A stretch of 64,000 nt of DNA from an uncultured Bacteroidota bacterium (GTDB lineage Bacteria; Bacteroidota; Bacteroidia; Bacteroidales; UBA932): positions 1 to 64,000 of the forward strand of contig CALGSW010000015.1 in assembly GCA_937901965.1 (NCBI GenBank), read 5' to 3'. The stretch's first letter is position 1, and every line of letters starts with the position of its first letter. The notes under the pieces are model-generated. The model saw nothing but the letters and a program-made list of their open reading frames with translations. It did not search any database and was not told the origin of the DNA. The position numbers were made by a program, and so were the translations under genes. This document shows positions 23,642 through 32,822 of the stretch, piece by piece.

Positions 23642-23956
23642 ATGACAAATTCAGAAGCTATTCAGGAAGACCTCAGGCCATACCCAGTGAGAAGGAGTTT
23701 GATTGAGAGGAAGTGCGATAAGTATGGGTTGGATGCGAGTGGTTTATATAGCACTCAAAATGAGAGGTTAATAACATTCATAGTGGTTGAATTATTATCG
23801 CAGATGATAACTCTCAACAATGTGGCGGAAGGTGGTGTATCTCTCTCCTTTGACAAGAAGGCAGTGGAGACACGCATCAGGAGGCTGTGTGGAGAGGTCG
23901 GACTGGATAGCAATGAATTTGTTCAACAACCAACAGTAAGATACATCGGGGAGTGA
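23642..23956 (+). CDS. Head-tail connector-like protein
   Basis: A 104-residue protein right after the capsid gene, the usual place for the adaptor that docks on the portal. YPVRRSLIERKCDKYGLD and helical content are compatible, but no family is recognised with certainty. Its stop overlaps the next start as TGATG. Confidence 0.5.
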   Translation: MTNSEAIQEDLRPYPVRRSLIERKCDKYGLDASGLYSTQNERLITFIVVELLSQMITLNNVAEGGVSLSFDKKAVETRIRRLCGEVGLDSNEFVQQPTVRYIGE

Positions 23957-24264
23957 TGAGAGGTAAGCTTTTATACAAGATAGAACAGGGAGGAGGAGTC
24001 ATTGATGGTGACACTGTCCCTGTCATCTCTTCATGGAGTCCAAATGCTATGGATTGCACCTATCAGGCCAATACTATAAGCAACAAGGGGCGATATGAAG
24101 GAGGGGCTTTCATCACATCATCATATACAATTTTGATTGACGAAATGGACTTCAGTGCCAAGATGGTCAGGCTTATCAACACCAGAGGAGATTTGGTTTG
24201 TGAGAAAGTCATCCAAAGCATTGAGGTATTGGAAGAGGTTCAAAAGGTTAAGATTACCATATGA
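23956..24264 (+). CDS. Head closure-like protein
   Basis: A 102-residue beta-rich protein from ATG 23956 (GTG at 23953 is possible). Coupled to both neighbours (TGATG, ATGA). The position between adaptor and HK97 gp10-like genes suggests a head closure or stopper role; no motif proves it. Confidence 0.5.
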   Translation: MRGKLLYKIEQGGGVIDGDTVPVISSWSPNAMDCTYQANTISNKGRYEGGAFITSSYTILIDEMDFSAKMVRLINTRGDLVCEKVIQSIEVLEEVQKVKITI

Positions 24265-24713
24265 TGTTTAACATCACCCAGAAGACAAGTTTGGCAGAGA
24301 TAGATAGCTATATCAGGCGAAAGATTGAGGAGAAGGAGAATGCAATCGTCTCTGCCTTGTCTTATGTGGGTGAGCAATGTGTAAACGAAGCAAGGGACAA
24401 TGGCAGATACATCAACAGAACAGGCAACCTGAGGAGTTCAGTAGGCTATGTCATAGCCAAGAATGGCCTTGTCGTTAGTGGTGGTGGATTCACACAGGTA
24501 GCAGAAGGTTCACAGGGATCAGGAGAGGGGAAACGCTTCATTGACGAGTTGGTAGCCAAACAGAAGAAAGGCATATACCTGATAGTGGTGGCAGGGATGA
24601 AATACTCTGCCTATGTGGAAGCGAAGAGCCTCAATGTTCTCTCTTCAGCAGAGCTTCTTGCCGAGTCATTAGTTCCAAGCATATTGAAAAAATTAGGTTT
24701 TGTTAAGAGATGA
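24261..24713 (+). CDS. HK97 gp10-like tail completion protein
   Basis: A 150-residue protein. ALSYVGEQCVNEARDNGRYI followed by RTGNLRSSVGYVIAKNG is the signature of HK97 gp10-like minor structural proteins, which complete the head-tail junction. It overlaps both neighbours by four bases. Confidence 0.78.
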   Translation: MMFNITQKTSLAEIDSYIRRKIEEKENAIVSALSYVGEQCVNEARDNGRYINRTGNLRSSVGYVIAKNGLVVSGGGFTQVAEGSQGSGEGKRFIDELVAKQKKGIYLIVVAGMKYSAYVEAKSLNVLSSAELLAESLVPSILKKLGFVKR

Positions 24714-25114
24714 GCAAGGTAGGAGGAGAGATAGAGTACGACACAATGCGTCTGGTTCGTGCAAGTGCACTGAGGGATGCTGTAAATGGAAGTATTTACT
24801 TACAAGGGGCAAGGCCAATAGGTTCAGACAAGGAAGACATAGTCATCTCCTTTATGGATGGATTGGATGCTCAGATACAGACAGGAATAGTAACTATCAA
24901 CATCTATGTTCCGGACATTGATAATGGCACTGGGGTATTGGTTAAGAACACCTCCAGATGTCGTGAGTTGGAGAGGATAGCTTATAACTCTGTGAAACAA
25001 TTCAAGTCACACGGATACTACTTCTCTCTTGGATGGCTTATTACCAGTTTCCCTGAACCTGATATCCATCAGCACTTCGTCAATGTGAGATTGAGATTTA
25101 AGTTAAAATGTTAA
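24710..25114 (+). CDS. Tail terminator-like protein
   Basis: A 134-residue protein between gp10-like and the tail tube protein, where the tail terminator normally lies. ISFMDGLDAQIQTGIVTINI and HQHFVNVRLRFKLKC resemble the beta-sheet layout of such proteins. The family is not securely recognised. Confidence 0.5.
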   Translation: MSKVGGEIEYDTMRLVRASALRDAVNGSIYLQGARPIGSDKEDIVISFMDGLDAQIQTGIVTINIYVPDIDNGTGVLVKNTSRCRELERIAYNSVKQFKSHGYYFSLGWLITSFPEPDIHQHFVNVRLRFKLKC

Positions 25115-25127
25115 AATATATTTGATT

Positions 25128-25580
25128 ATGTCAGTTTTATCTTGGGGAAAACCAAAGATTGAATTTGGTCTGTTAGGAGATGGAGATACTCTTCCAACAG
25201 TATGGAAAGAGATGCCAGAGATAGTAGAAGACACTTCCAAACTCATTCCCACAAAGGGAGAGAAGAGGGAGGCTACTGGAGAAGGTGGTGAGGTGATTGA
25301 TATTCGCCACAAGAGGAATAAGTATCTCTTTGAATGCGAAGTATTCGTTAAGAAGGGAGATGTTAAACCCATTTCCGATAACGATGGTGTTGTTTCAGGT
25401 AAGTATGCAGTTAGGCTCACTCCTGAGGATGATACTCTTGAAGGGTTCATCATGGAGAAGACCACTGTTTCTGCTGAAGAGACCTGGTCAAGTGCCGATG
25501 GCAAGAGATGGAAATACTCTTTTGATGGCTTGAAACCATCATCAGGCAACATACTAAAACCTTATACCAAAACGCCTTAA
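25128..25580 (+). CDS. Major tail tube-like protein
   Basis: A 150-residue protein from ATG 25128 (the ATG at 25122 adds two residues). It begins MSVLSWGKPKIEFGLLGDGD and ends in a proline/lysine tail. Size, beta-rich content and its place before the tail chaperones fit the tail tube protein. Confidence 0.65.
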   Translation: MSVLSWGKPKIEFGLLGDGDTLPTVWKEMPEIVEDTSKLIPTKGEKREATGEGGEVIDIRHKRNKYLFECEVFVKKGDVKPISDNDGVVSGKYAVRLTPEDDTLEGFIMEKTTVSAEETWSSADGKRWKYSFDGLKPSSGNILKPYTKTP

Positions 25581-25724
25581 TTGGTTGTAAATGACAAACG
25601 GAAAGACGGACTTTTCGGTAGGTGGTCAAACCGATAACTGCGGTTGCTCCTGATGGTGGAGATGTATCTGCAAGGCAGACATTCGGTTCAACTCCGACAA
25701 CCTGCACTACAAACCTATGCAATT
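25581..25724 (+). other. Gap with short interrupted reading frames
   Basis: These 144 bases between tube and chaperone genes hold a short frame from ATG 25591 (20 codons, ending CGCS) that would run on to 25728 but for one TGA. Another frame in the same stretch codes a Thr/Cys-rich segment (ARQTFGSTPTTCTTNLCNYE) and runs into the chaperone region. It may be a decayed extension of the tube gene; nothing certain can be said. Confidence 0.35.
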
Positions 25725-26195
25725 ATGAAGAGAAGGATAGAGGAGAAAGCATCAGATACCATTTTGCAAAGGAAGAAGAGTATTATGGTTGGAGGGATCA
25801 AGTATGAGGTTTCTCCTCCTTCCATAGCTACTCTGATTGAGGTTTCAGGATTGGTATCACAACTCCCCAGAGTACAGTCTGAGGGAGTAAACATCATAGA
25901 GGAGGTTATCCGTACAGCTAAAGATTGTCGTGTTATTGGGGATATTTTGGCAGTTTTGATACTAGGACCAACCACCAACCCCAAAAATACAAAACATCGT
26001 CTTTTTGGCCTTAAAAATCGTTTCCAGAAAGAGTATTCCAGACTGGTAGAAAAGATACTTTATGACCTTTCACCAAGTGAGGTGAATAGTCTTACTATGG
26101 AACTTCTCAAGTTGAAGGAGATACCCGATTTTTTCGCCATTACCGCTTTCCTATCAGAAATAAATCTACTGACTCCCACAGGGAAGGCGGTGTAG
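25725..26195 (+). CDS. Tail assembly chaperone, short form (G-like)
   Basis: A 156-residue protein from ATG 25725. Helical, with KRRIEEKASDTILQRKKSIM at the start and a C-terminal EIPDFFAITAFLSEINL. It precedes the tape measure gene, the fixed position of lambda G-type chaperones. The in-frame ATG at 25644 would add 27 residues from the doubtful gap. A slippery heptamer near its end allows production of a longer form. Confidence 0.72.
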   Translation: MKRRIEEKASDTILQRKKSIMVGGIKYEVSPPSIATLIEVSGLVSQLPRVQSEGVNIIEEVIRTAKDCRVIGDILAVLILGPTTNPKNTKHRLFGLKNRFQKEYSRLVEKILYDLSPSEVNSLTMELLKLKEIPDFFAITAFLSEINLLTPTGKAV

Positions 26196-26431
26196 TTGAT
26201 AATGACAGCATCTGGGCTATGGTGGGAGGATTATCCAAAGCCTATAACTTAACAATCACCTATGTTCTTTACGAATTGAGTTACATCAACTTGGTGATGT
26301 TCAGTTCTGTCCTTCCCACCTATGACGATGCTAAGCCAGAAAAGAGGAGAATGAAGGGAGATGTCATTGATTGTGATAATCCCAAGAACAGGAATGCAAT
26401 AAGGAACTTAATAGCGGAGATGGATGAATAA
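25725..26431 (+). CDS. Tail assembly chaperone, frameshifted long form (GT-like)
   Basis: A -1 shift on TTTTTTC at 26129-26135 joins the G-like frame to an overlapping frame that stays open to 26431. The product would be about 235 residues: 137 from the first frame and 98 from the second, the latter including WAMVGGLSKAYNLTITYVLY and SYINLVMFSSVLPTYDD. Such fusion proteins load on the tape measure while the short form coats it. Without the shift, the second part would have to start at ATG 26219 as a 70-residue protein. Confidence 0.72.
26129..26135 (+). other. -1 ribosomal frameshift slippery site
   Basis: T-TTT-TTC in the correct register (GAT TTT TTC GCC) within the chaperone gene, with the -1 frame open from here for 99 codons. 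The X-XXY-YYZ form is canonical for programmed -1 slippage, and G/GT frameshifting is the most conserved one in long-tailed phages. Confidence 0.72.
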
Positions 26432-29400
26432 CAGTGATGGAAGGATTTGGTGGTTATTAGGTTTAGACAACACTCAACTTCAGAGGGATGCCAATGTCAC
26501 TAAGGAGCAGTTCAGGAGGTTAGGCAACACAGCAACAGAGGAGGGCAATAGGATAAACACAGCCTTGCGGAATGCAGCCGCAGGATTAGCGGCCTTCCTC
26601 TCTATTCAGCAACTGGCTCAATTCACAAGAAGCATAGCAGAAGTAAGGGGTGAGTTTCAGCAGTTGGAGGTAGCCTTCAAGGTTATGCTTGGCAACAAAG
26701 GTCAGGCTGATAAACTGATGGCTCAGTTAGTGAAGACAGCGGCAACCACTCCCTTTGACCTTAAGAGTGTAGCAGGAGGGGCAAAACAACTCCTTGCCTA
26801 TGGCACAAGTGCAGAAGAGGTGAATGAGATTCTCATCCGATTGGGAGACATAGCCGCAGGGTTATCCATCCCTCTTGGGGACTTGGTGTATCTGTACGGA
26901 ACCACGATGACACAGGGCAGGATGTTCACTATGGACTTAAGGCAATTTATGGGAAGAGGTATCCCTATGGCCGAAGAGTTGGCAAAGATATTCGGTGTTG
27001 CTAAGGATCAAGTGGCAGACCTCGTGTCGGAAGGTAAGGTTGGTGCTTCAGAGATGAAGAAGGCAATAGAGAACATGACCAGTGCAGGTGGTAAGTTCAA
27101 CAACCTGATGGCTGAACAGAGCAAGACCATCACTGGCCAGATATCCAATCTTCAGGATGCCATTGACTCTATGATGAATGAGATAGGTCGTTCCAATGAA
27201 GGGCTTATCAATGAAGTCATTTCAGGTGCTTCGTATATGGTTGAACACTATGAGGAGATAGGAAAGATACTTGGTGTTCTCATCTCTACCTATGGTGCTT
27301 ACAAAGCCGCTGTCATCACTGCCCACGCCATACAGGGTGCTTCTGTTATGGCAGGTAACATCAAAGCTTGGTTTCAACTGGCATCAGGTATCCGTTCTGC
27401 AAAGGATGCCCAGATAGCTTTTAATCTTGCTACAAAGGCCAACCCTTTGGGTTTGCTTCTTGCCCTGATAACAGCAGTAGGAACAGCCATATGGGCCTTT
27501 GGTAAAAAGACAGACGATGCTACTGACTCCATCAGTGGATTGGCCAAAGCCAATAAGGTGGCAACGGAGGAGATGGACAGGCAGAGTGCTAAAATCAAGG
27601 CTCTGGAAGATGTCATCAACAACAGCAACATAGCCAATGAGCATAGACGAAAAGCCATCAACGACCTGAAGAGCATCATCCCTTCATACAACGCACAGCT
27701 TGATGAAGAGGGCAGGTTGATAAACAACAACACTGAAGCTATCAAACTCTACCTGACACAACTGGAGAGGCAGATACGGATGAAAGCAGCCCAAGATGAA
27801 CTGGAGGGGGCTTATAAATCCGAGAGAGACCTTCAGAGGGAGTTGTCAAAGAATAAGTCAGTATATGATGATAAAAGCACTAATTCAGCATACTACAACC
27901 GCCCTTTGATTGATGTAGCAGGATGGTTTGGTAAGACCGACTTACAGGAGGCAGAATCGGCTCTTAACAACACCAAGACAAAGTTGCAGGAGGTGAGAAA
28001 CACCATCTCTGAACTGAAGAGAGAGATAGAGCTCTCCTCACAACCAGTTGTGGCTACTGTTTCAGGGGGAGGCCCAACAGAAGAGGAGATAGCAGAAGCA
28101 GAGAAGAGAGCAAAGGAGAGAGCTAAACTGGAGGCTGATGCCAAGAGAAATCTTGAGGAATTGACAAAGGTTGAGAGAGAGCTTGTTTACAGGCTCAACC
28201 AATCCAAGATTGACCTTATGGCTGAAGGTTTTGAGAAGGAGATGGCACAGCTTGAGTTTGACCATCAAAGAAGGAAAGATGCCATCACAGAATTCGGCAA
28301 GGAACTCCTTGATGCTCAAAACAGGATTGAGAAAGACCTATGGTTGAAAAGTGGCAAGAAGGAGGAGAGTTTCACACCTTCCACACAACTTGATGTTACC
28401 AGTAAGGGTAAGATTGACGATTTAAACAATGCTGAAGACAGGCTCTTTGCCAACAGCAAGGTTGAATTGTATAAGAGTCTGCTTGAAAAGTATCAGGACT
28501 TCACTGCCAAGAGGAAAGAGATAGAAGAGGGATTCAATGCTGATGTTAAGGTTCTGAACTCCCTCAGAACAGACGAGAATGCCAGGGAGATTGAGTCTGC
28601 AATAGCAGAGGCAGGAAAGAGTAAGGAGAGGCAATTGGAGGCTCTTAAACGAGCCTTATTGGATGATTACGGACTGGGAGGACTTATCTCTGGAGATATG
28701 TCTGATTTCTTAACCAAAGAGGTTAAAAAGGCTATTCCTCTTTTCCATTCCCTTGCTGAAGCAACCACCAGTCAGTTATTGAAGGCTAAAGATGCCATCA
28801 AGGGTATTGAACTACCTGATAAATTGGTTGAAGAGTTAGAAGAGGCAGGATATAATTTAGAAGAGTTCATTGCCTTACTAGATGATGCTAAAGACAAAGT
28901 TGAAGAACAGATTGAAGAAACCTTCTTCACCCGAGTCAATAGTGTCATAGGGGAACTATCACTCGCACTTGGAGTACTTGGTAACTCCCTGTCTGAATTT
29001 GGTGGTGTAGCAGGTGAGATTGGAGGTGTCATATCGGGGTTATCTTCAGGGATGGAAGACCTGATGACTGTTATGCAGAAAAAACCATCAGACCCTGAAT
29101 CAATATCGGCAGGTATTGGGGCGGCACTGACTCTGATAACGATGGTCACAAAACAGATTCAGGCCAACAGGATTGAACAGCAGAAGTGGAGAGATGCCAT
29201 AGCAGAGTCAGTACATCAGGCTTCACTCCTAAGGATAGAATCACTGGCCTATAAACAGTCCAATCTGTTTGGTGTAGAGAATCCTTATTCAAGGGCTATA
29301 GCAGGGGCAAAGCAGTATGCCCAGTCAATGTTTGAACTCAACTCGGCAGTTGCTAAACTCAATGAGGGGCAGATACAGACTGGCACAAAGAAGGTTGTCA

Positions 29401-30335
29401 GCGGTATAAATGTGGCCACTGGTGCAGCCGCAGGTGCTGTATTGGGAACAGTAGTGCCCGGGATAGGAAATGCTGTTGGTGCTGTGGTCGGGGCTGTAGT
29501 GGGTGGCCTGATAGGACTCTTTACAAGAAAGACAGTACCAGTGTTTGAATCTCTCAAGAAGAAGTACGGAGAGATATACAATTCAGAAACTTTTGAACTC
29601 AATCCTGACATCTTAAGGGACTACGCCAAGCTTGATGAAGCTACCAAGAAGTTAGTTGACAACTGGAAGGAGATAAAGGATAAGGCACTTCAGGCACAGG
29701 AGGAGATGCGAAAGAACTTCAAGGATCTTGCAGGAGACTTGGGTAAGCAGTTGTCGGATTCTCTTGTATCAGCATTTCGGAATGGAGACATATATTCTGC
29801 CATTGATGACTTTGATAATTACCTCACTTCTACAATTGAGAACATCATCTCTCAATTGATTTTCGCACAGATATTTCAGGAGAGGCTTAGTGAACTTGAA
29901 GAACTCTTCAACTCCAGCTTTGGTGAAGGTGGAGATATGGATATAACTGATGACTTGGTATGGTTTGGTCAGGAGTACAGCAAAGGTATTGAGGAATACC
30001 TCAAGGCTATGGAACAGGCTCGTCAGAGTATGAGAGAGCAGGGCTATGAGTTATGGAAACCAGACACCACAAGGACAGCTTCACAGAAAGGGATAGCCTC
30101 AATGAATCAGCAGTCGGCTGATGAGTTGAATGGTCGCTTTGCAGTAATGCAAGGACATACTTATAGTATCAATGAGAGTGTCAAAATCTTGTCAAATAAC
30201 TCAGTCTTGATTCTGAAACACTTGTCAAATATTGACAATAACACATCACGCCTTGAGAACATAGAGAAGGATATCTCTTCTGTCAGGAGTGGTATTGATA
30301 CGATTAATATCAAAGGATTGACTATAAGGAAATGA
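26424..30335 (+). CDS. Tail tape measure protein
   Basis: A 1303-residue protein that sets tail length. The N-terminal part (MNNSDGRIWWLLGLDNTQLQ, then TPFDLKSVAGGAKQLLAYGT and FTMDLRQFMGRGIPMAEELA) is the TP901-type tape measure core. Long coiled coils follow, and a Gly/Ala/Val-rich hydrophobic stretch near residues 990-1040 (VLGTVVPGIGNAVGAVVGAV) may be a membrane-penetrating segment. It overlaps the GT frame by 8 bases. By the usual rule its length suggests a tail of roughly 190 nm (inference). Confidence 0.92.
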   Translation: MNNSDGRIWWLLGLDNTQLQRDANVTKEQFRRLGNTATEEGNRINTALRNAAAGLAAFLSIQQLAQFTRSIAEVRGEFQQLEVAFKVMLGNKGQADKLMAQLVKTAATTPFDLKSVAGGAKQLLAYGTSAEEVNEILIRLGDIAAGLSIPLGDLVYLYGTTMTQGRMFTMDLRQFMGRGIPMAEELAKIFGVAKDQVADLVSEGKVGASEMKKAIENMTSAGGKFNNLMAEQSKTITGQISNLQDAIDSMMNEIGRSNEGLINEVISGASYMVEHYEEIGKILGVLISTYGAYKAAVITAHAIQGASVMAGNIKAWFQLASGIRSAKDAQIAFNLATKANPLGLLLALITAVGTAIWAFGKKTDDATDSISGLAKANKVATEEMDRQSAKIKALEDVINNSNIANEHRRKAINDLKSIIPSYNAQLDEEGRLINNNTEAIKLYLTQLERQIRMKAAQDELEGAYKSERDLQRELSKNKSVYDDKSTNSAYYNRPLIDVAGWFGKTDLQEAESALNNTKTKLQEVRNTISELKREIELSSQPVVATVSGGGPTEEEIAEAEKRAKERAKLEADAKRNLEELTKVERELVYRLNQSKIDLMAEGFEKEMAQLEFDHQRRKDAITEFGKELLDAQNRIEKDLWLKSGKKEESFTPSTQLDVTSKGKIDDLNNAEDRLFANSKVELYKSLLEKYQDFTAKRKEIEEGFNADVKVLNSLRTDENAREIESAIAEAGKSKERQLEALKRALLDDYGLGGLISGDMSDFLTKEVKKAIPLFHSLAEATTSQLLKAKDAIKGIELPDKLVEELEEAGYNLEEFIALLDDAKDKVEEQIEETFFTRVNSVIGELSLALGVLGNSLSEFGGVAGEIGGVISGLSSGMEDLMTVMQKKPSDPESISAGIGAALTLITMVTKQIQANRIEQQKWRDAIAESVHQASLLRIESLAYKQSNLFGVENPYSRAIAGAKQYAQSMFELNSAVAKLNEGQIQTGTKKVVSGINVATGAAAGAVLGTVVPGIGNAVGAVVGAVVGGLIGLFTRKTVPVFESLKKKYGEIYNSETFELNPDILRDYAKLDEATKKLVDNWKEIKDKALQAQEEMRKNFKDLAGDLGKQLSDSLVSAFRNGDIYSAIDDFDNYLTSTIENIISQLIFAQIFQERLSELEELFNSSFGEGGDMDITDDLVWFGQEYSKGIEEYLKAMEQARQSMREQGYELWKPDTTRTASQKGIASMNQQSADELNGRFAVMQGHTYSINESVKILSNNSVLILKHLSNIDNNTSRLENIEKDISSVRSGIDTINIKGLTIRK

Positions 30336-31264
30336 CAGGGGCTTTAATCATAGATGGAGTTGATGTTTACTCTGCATTTGGTGTATCTCTCCTTGAGGGT
30401 AGCTATGCAGGTTTAGTCTGTTGGCCACCACTTGTTGAGCCTGTCATCAATGACTGGCCTGATGAAGATGGGATCGAGGTTGACTTGGAATCCCCAAAAT
30501 TGGATAGTAAGACCTTTACTATGAGCTTCTCCAGTAAGGATGTATTTGGTAGGAGTAAGTTTTTGGAGATGCTCTCTTCCACTTCTTATCATGAATTCTC
30601 TTTTGGGGAGTTAGGTATTGTCAGGAGGTTACGGATGATTGTTCAGCCAAACTTTGAGGAGTTGCATGGGATGAGTCTTTTCAGCCTGGACTTCATTGAT
30701 GACTTCCCAATGGATGGGATTGATAATCCTTTGCCTGTTCCACTGGTAGTGGCTTATCAAGGCCTTGAGATAGATGGTGTGGATATCTCACATTTTGGGG
30801 TTCGTATGCTTGATGGCTGTATTAAGGAGATAGAGAAGCTTCCATCTGTCAAGGAGAATTTACTCGTAAAAACACACAATTTGTGTGGGTCTATATACGA
30901 TGGGGAGTATGTTTTCTTCAAATCTAAGGAGGTAACCTTGTGTTTTCTCCTCACAGCCCCCACAATACACACTTTTTGGAACAATTATCACTCCTTTTTG
31001 TGTCATTTGACAAGGTCGGGAGAGAGGATTCTCTATGTTGACAGGTCTGTTTCGGAGTATAAGTGCTACTATTTGTGTGGGTCGGTGAGTGATTTTGCCA
31101 TTGATGACAGGGTTTGGTGCGAATTTTCAGTCACACTGGTTTTCACTTCGTTCAGAGCAAAGGATTATGATATTCTTCTAACCACTGAAAGTGGGGATTT
31201 GATTATTACAGAGGATGGATTTTTTGGGATTGATTTAGAGTGGATAGGATATGGGAATAGTTAA
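30332..31264 (+). CDS. Distal tail-like protein
   Basis: A 310-residue protein right after the tape measure, where distal tail (Dit-type) proteins lie. It has two similar halves, each beginning with an IDGVD(V/I) pattern (ALIIDGVDVYSAFGVSLLEG; GLEIDGVDISHFGVRMLDG), so it looks like an internal duplication of a beta-rich domain. The role at the tail tip is inferred. Confidence 0.62.
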   Translation: MTGALIIDGVDVYSAFGVSLLEGSYAGLVCWPPLVEPVINDWPDEDGIEVDLESPKLDSKTFTMSFSSKDVFGRSKFLEMLSSTSYHEFSFGELGIVRRLRMIVQPNFEELHGMSLFSLDFIDDFPMDGIDNPLPVPLVVAYQGLEIDGVDISHFGVRMLDGCIKEIEKLPSVKENLLVKTHNLCGSIYDGEYVFFKSKEVTLCFLLTAPTIHTFWNNYHSFLCHLTRSGERILYVDRSVSEYKCYYLCGSVSDFAIDDRVWCEFSVTLVFTSFRAKDYDILLTTESGDLIITEDGFFGIDLEWIGYGNS

Positions 31265-32819
31265 GAAGAAGTTGAGTGAACTGCCTGAATCAACATCACT
31301 TGATGGGCTGATTGTCTTGGCAGTTGATGGAATAACAAATAAGAGTTCAAAGGTCGGTATAGGTTTATTGAAGGGCAACAGGGGTGATGTTGGGCCTATT
31401 GGCCCCACTGGCCCTATTGGCCCAAAAGGGGATAAAGGAGACAAGGGAGATAGAGGATTGACAGGTATCACTCCGAATATCACAATGAGTGTGAATTCTC
31501 TTTCTCCTGAATCTGCACCTACAATAAGCAAGTCAGGTACAGCAGAGAGTCCTGTCTTTGTCATTGGTATTCCCAAAGGCAAGGATGGTGCTACTCCCAC
31601 ATTCAGGACTGGCACAAATGGTATAGAATGGAAGTATAGCAATGAGGCAGATACCTCCTTCCGTTCACTTGTCGGGTATGATGTCTTGAAGTTGAAGTTT
31701 CCTGACCTGACAGCTTCAGACATAGCCTTGCTTCAGAAACCAGCCACAGACAAGATTCAGGATCTTGAATCGTGGAAGCAGGTTGCAGTATCGGATATTG
31801 GCAATGCCATCAGTGGAGCAAATCAGGCAAGAGACTCTGCCATTGATGTAGCAGAGCACCCTACCTACATAGGTGCAGACCACTATGTTTACCAGTGGAA
31901 TAGGGTGTCTAAAGCATATCAGAAGACAGCTATCTATGTCAGGGGAGTACAGGGTATTCAGGGTGTCAAAGGTGATAGAGGTGATGCAGGATACACTCCA
32001 GTCAAGGGTGTTGACTACTTTGATGGAGCTCAAGGCCCAAAGGGAGATAAAGGTGATACAGGCCCAATCGGCCTTCAGGGTGTTCAGGGTATCAAGGGAG
32101 ATACCGGCAAAAGCATAGAGTTGTACAAAGGGACTACTCATATCCAGTGGAGAGTTGTTGGTGATAGTGTCTGGAAAGACTTGGTTGCCATCACTGCTCT
32201 CAAAGGTGATAAGGGTGATACTGGCTTGACAGGTTCACAGGGTATTCAAGGGCCTAAGGGAGATAAAGGCGACAAAGGGGATATTGGCCTTACTGGTGCT
32301 ACTGGCCCTACTGGGAAGAGTGCTTATCAGTCTTGGTTAGAACTTGGCAATAGTGGTACTGAATCGGCTTTTATCCTCTCCTTAAAAGGTCAGAAAGGCG
32401 ACAAGGGAGACACTGGTGCTATTGGCCCAAAAGGGGACACAGGCCCACAAGGTATTCAAGGGCCAAAAGGTGACACTGGAGCAACAGGCTCGCAAGGGCC
32501 ACAAGGGTTGAGTGCATATCAGGTTTGGTTGAATGCAGGTAACTCTGGAACAGTAAGCACATACTTGGCTTCACTCAAAGGGGCGAAAGGTGATAAAGGC
32601 GACACTGGGGCACAAGGTATTCAGGGATTGCAAGGAGTACAAGGCCCTAAAGGTGACAAGGGTGATAAGGGGGATACAGGTTCTACTGGAGCTCAAGGGC
32701 CTCAAGGCATACAAGGGCCACAGGGAGTACAAGGCCCTCCTATACCACTATGGACTGGTACTCAGGCTCAATATAACTCCATTACTAAAGATGCTAACAC
32801 ATTGTACTTCATCATTTAG
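31251..32819 (+). CDS. Collagen-like tail fibre protein
   Basis: A 522-residue fibre protein. Several blocks of Gly-X-Y triplets (such as GPIGPTGPIGPKGDKGDKGD, about residues 47-66, and many from 225 on) form a triple-helical shaft. They alternate with globular inserts, two of which are copies of the phage motif SAYQ.WL..GNSGT......SLKG. The C-terminal WTGTQAQYNSITKDANTLYF is a common knob/attachment module. It is probably a host-binding side or tip fibre. Confidence 0.85.
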   Translation: MGIVKKKLSELPESTSLDGLIVLAVDGITNKSSKVGIGLLKGNRGDVGPIGPTGPIGPKGDKGDKGDRGLTGITPNITMSVNSLSPESAPTISKSGTAESPVFVIGIPKGKDGATPTFRTGTNGIEWKYSNEADTSFRSLVGYDVLKLKFPDLTASDIALLQKPATDKIQDLESWKQVAVSDIGNAISGANQARDSAIDVAEHPTYIGADHYVYQWNRVSKAYQKTAIYVRGVQGIQGVKGDRGDAGYTPVKGVDYFDGAQGPKGDKGDTGPIGLQGVQGIKGDTGKSIELYKGTTHIQWRVVGDSVWKDLVAITALKGDKGDTGLTGSQGIQGPKGDKGDKGDIGLTGATGPTGKSAYQSWLELGNSGTESAFILSLKGQKGDKGDTGAIGPKGDTGPQGIQGPKGDTGATGSQGPQGLSAYQVWLNAGNSGTVSTYLASLKGAKGDKGDTGAQGIQGLQGVQGPKGDKGDKGDTGSTGAQGPQGIQGPQGVQGPPIPLWTGTQAQYNSITKDANTLYFII

Positions 32820-32822
32820 GCT

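Noticed and set aside
25591..25728. Selenoprotein-like or recoded TGA in a short frame
   Set aside because: No selenocysteine insertion element is evident, the neighbours use TGA as stop, and the frame codes nothing recognisable.
31900..32750. Short direct repeats that could suggest a CRISPR array
   Set aside because: They are Gly-X-Y codon repeats in an open frame of a collagen-like fibre, with no constant repeat-spacer length.
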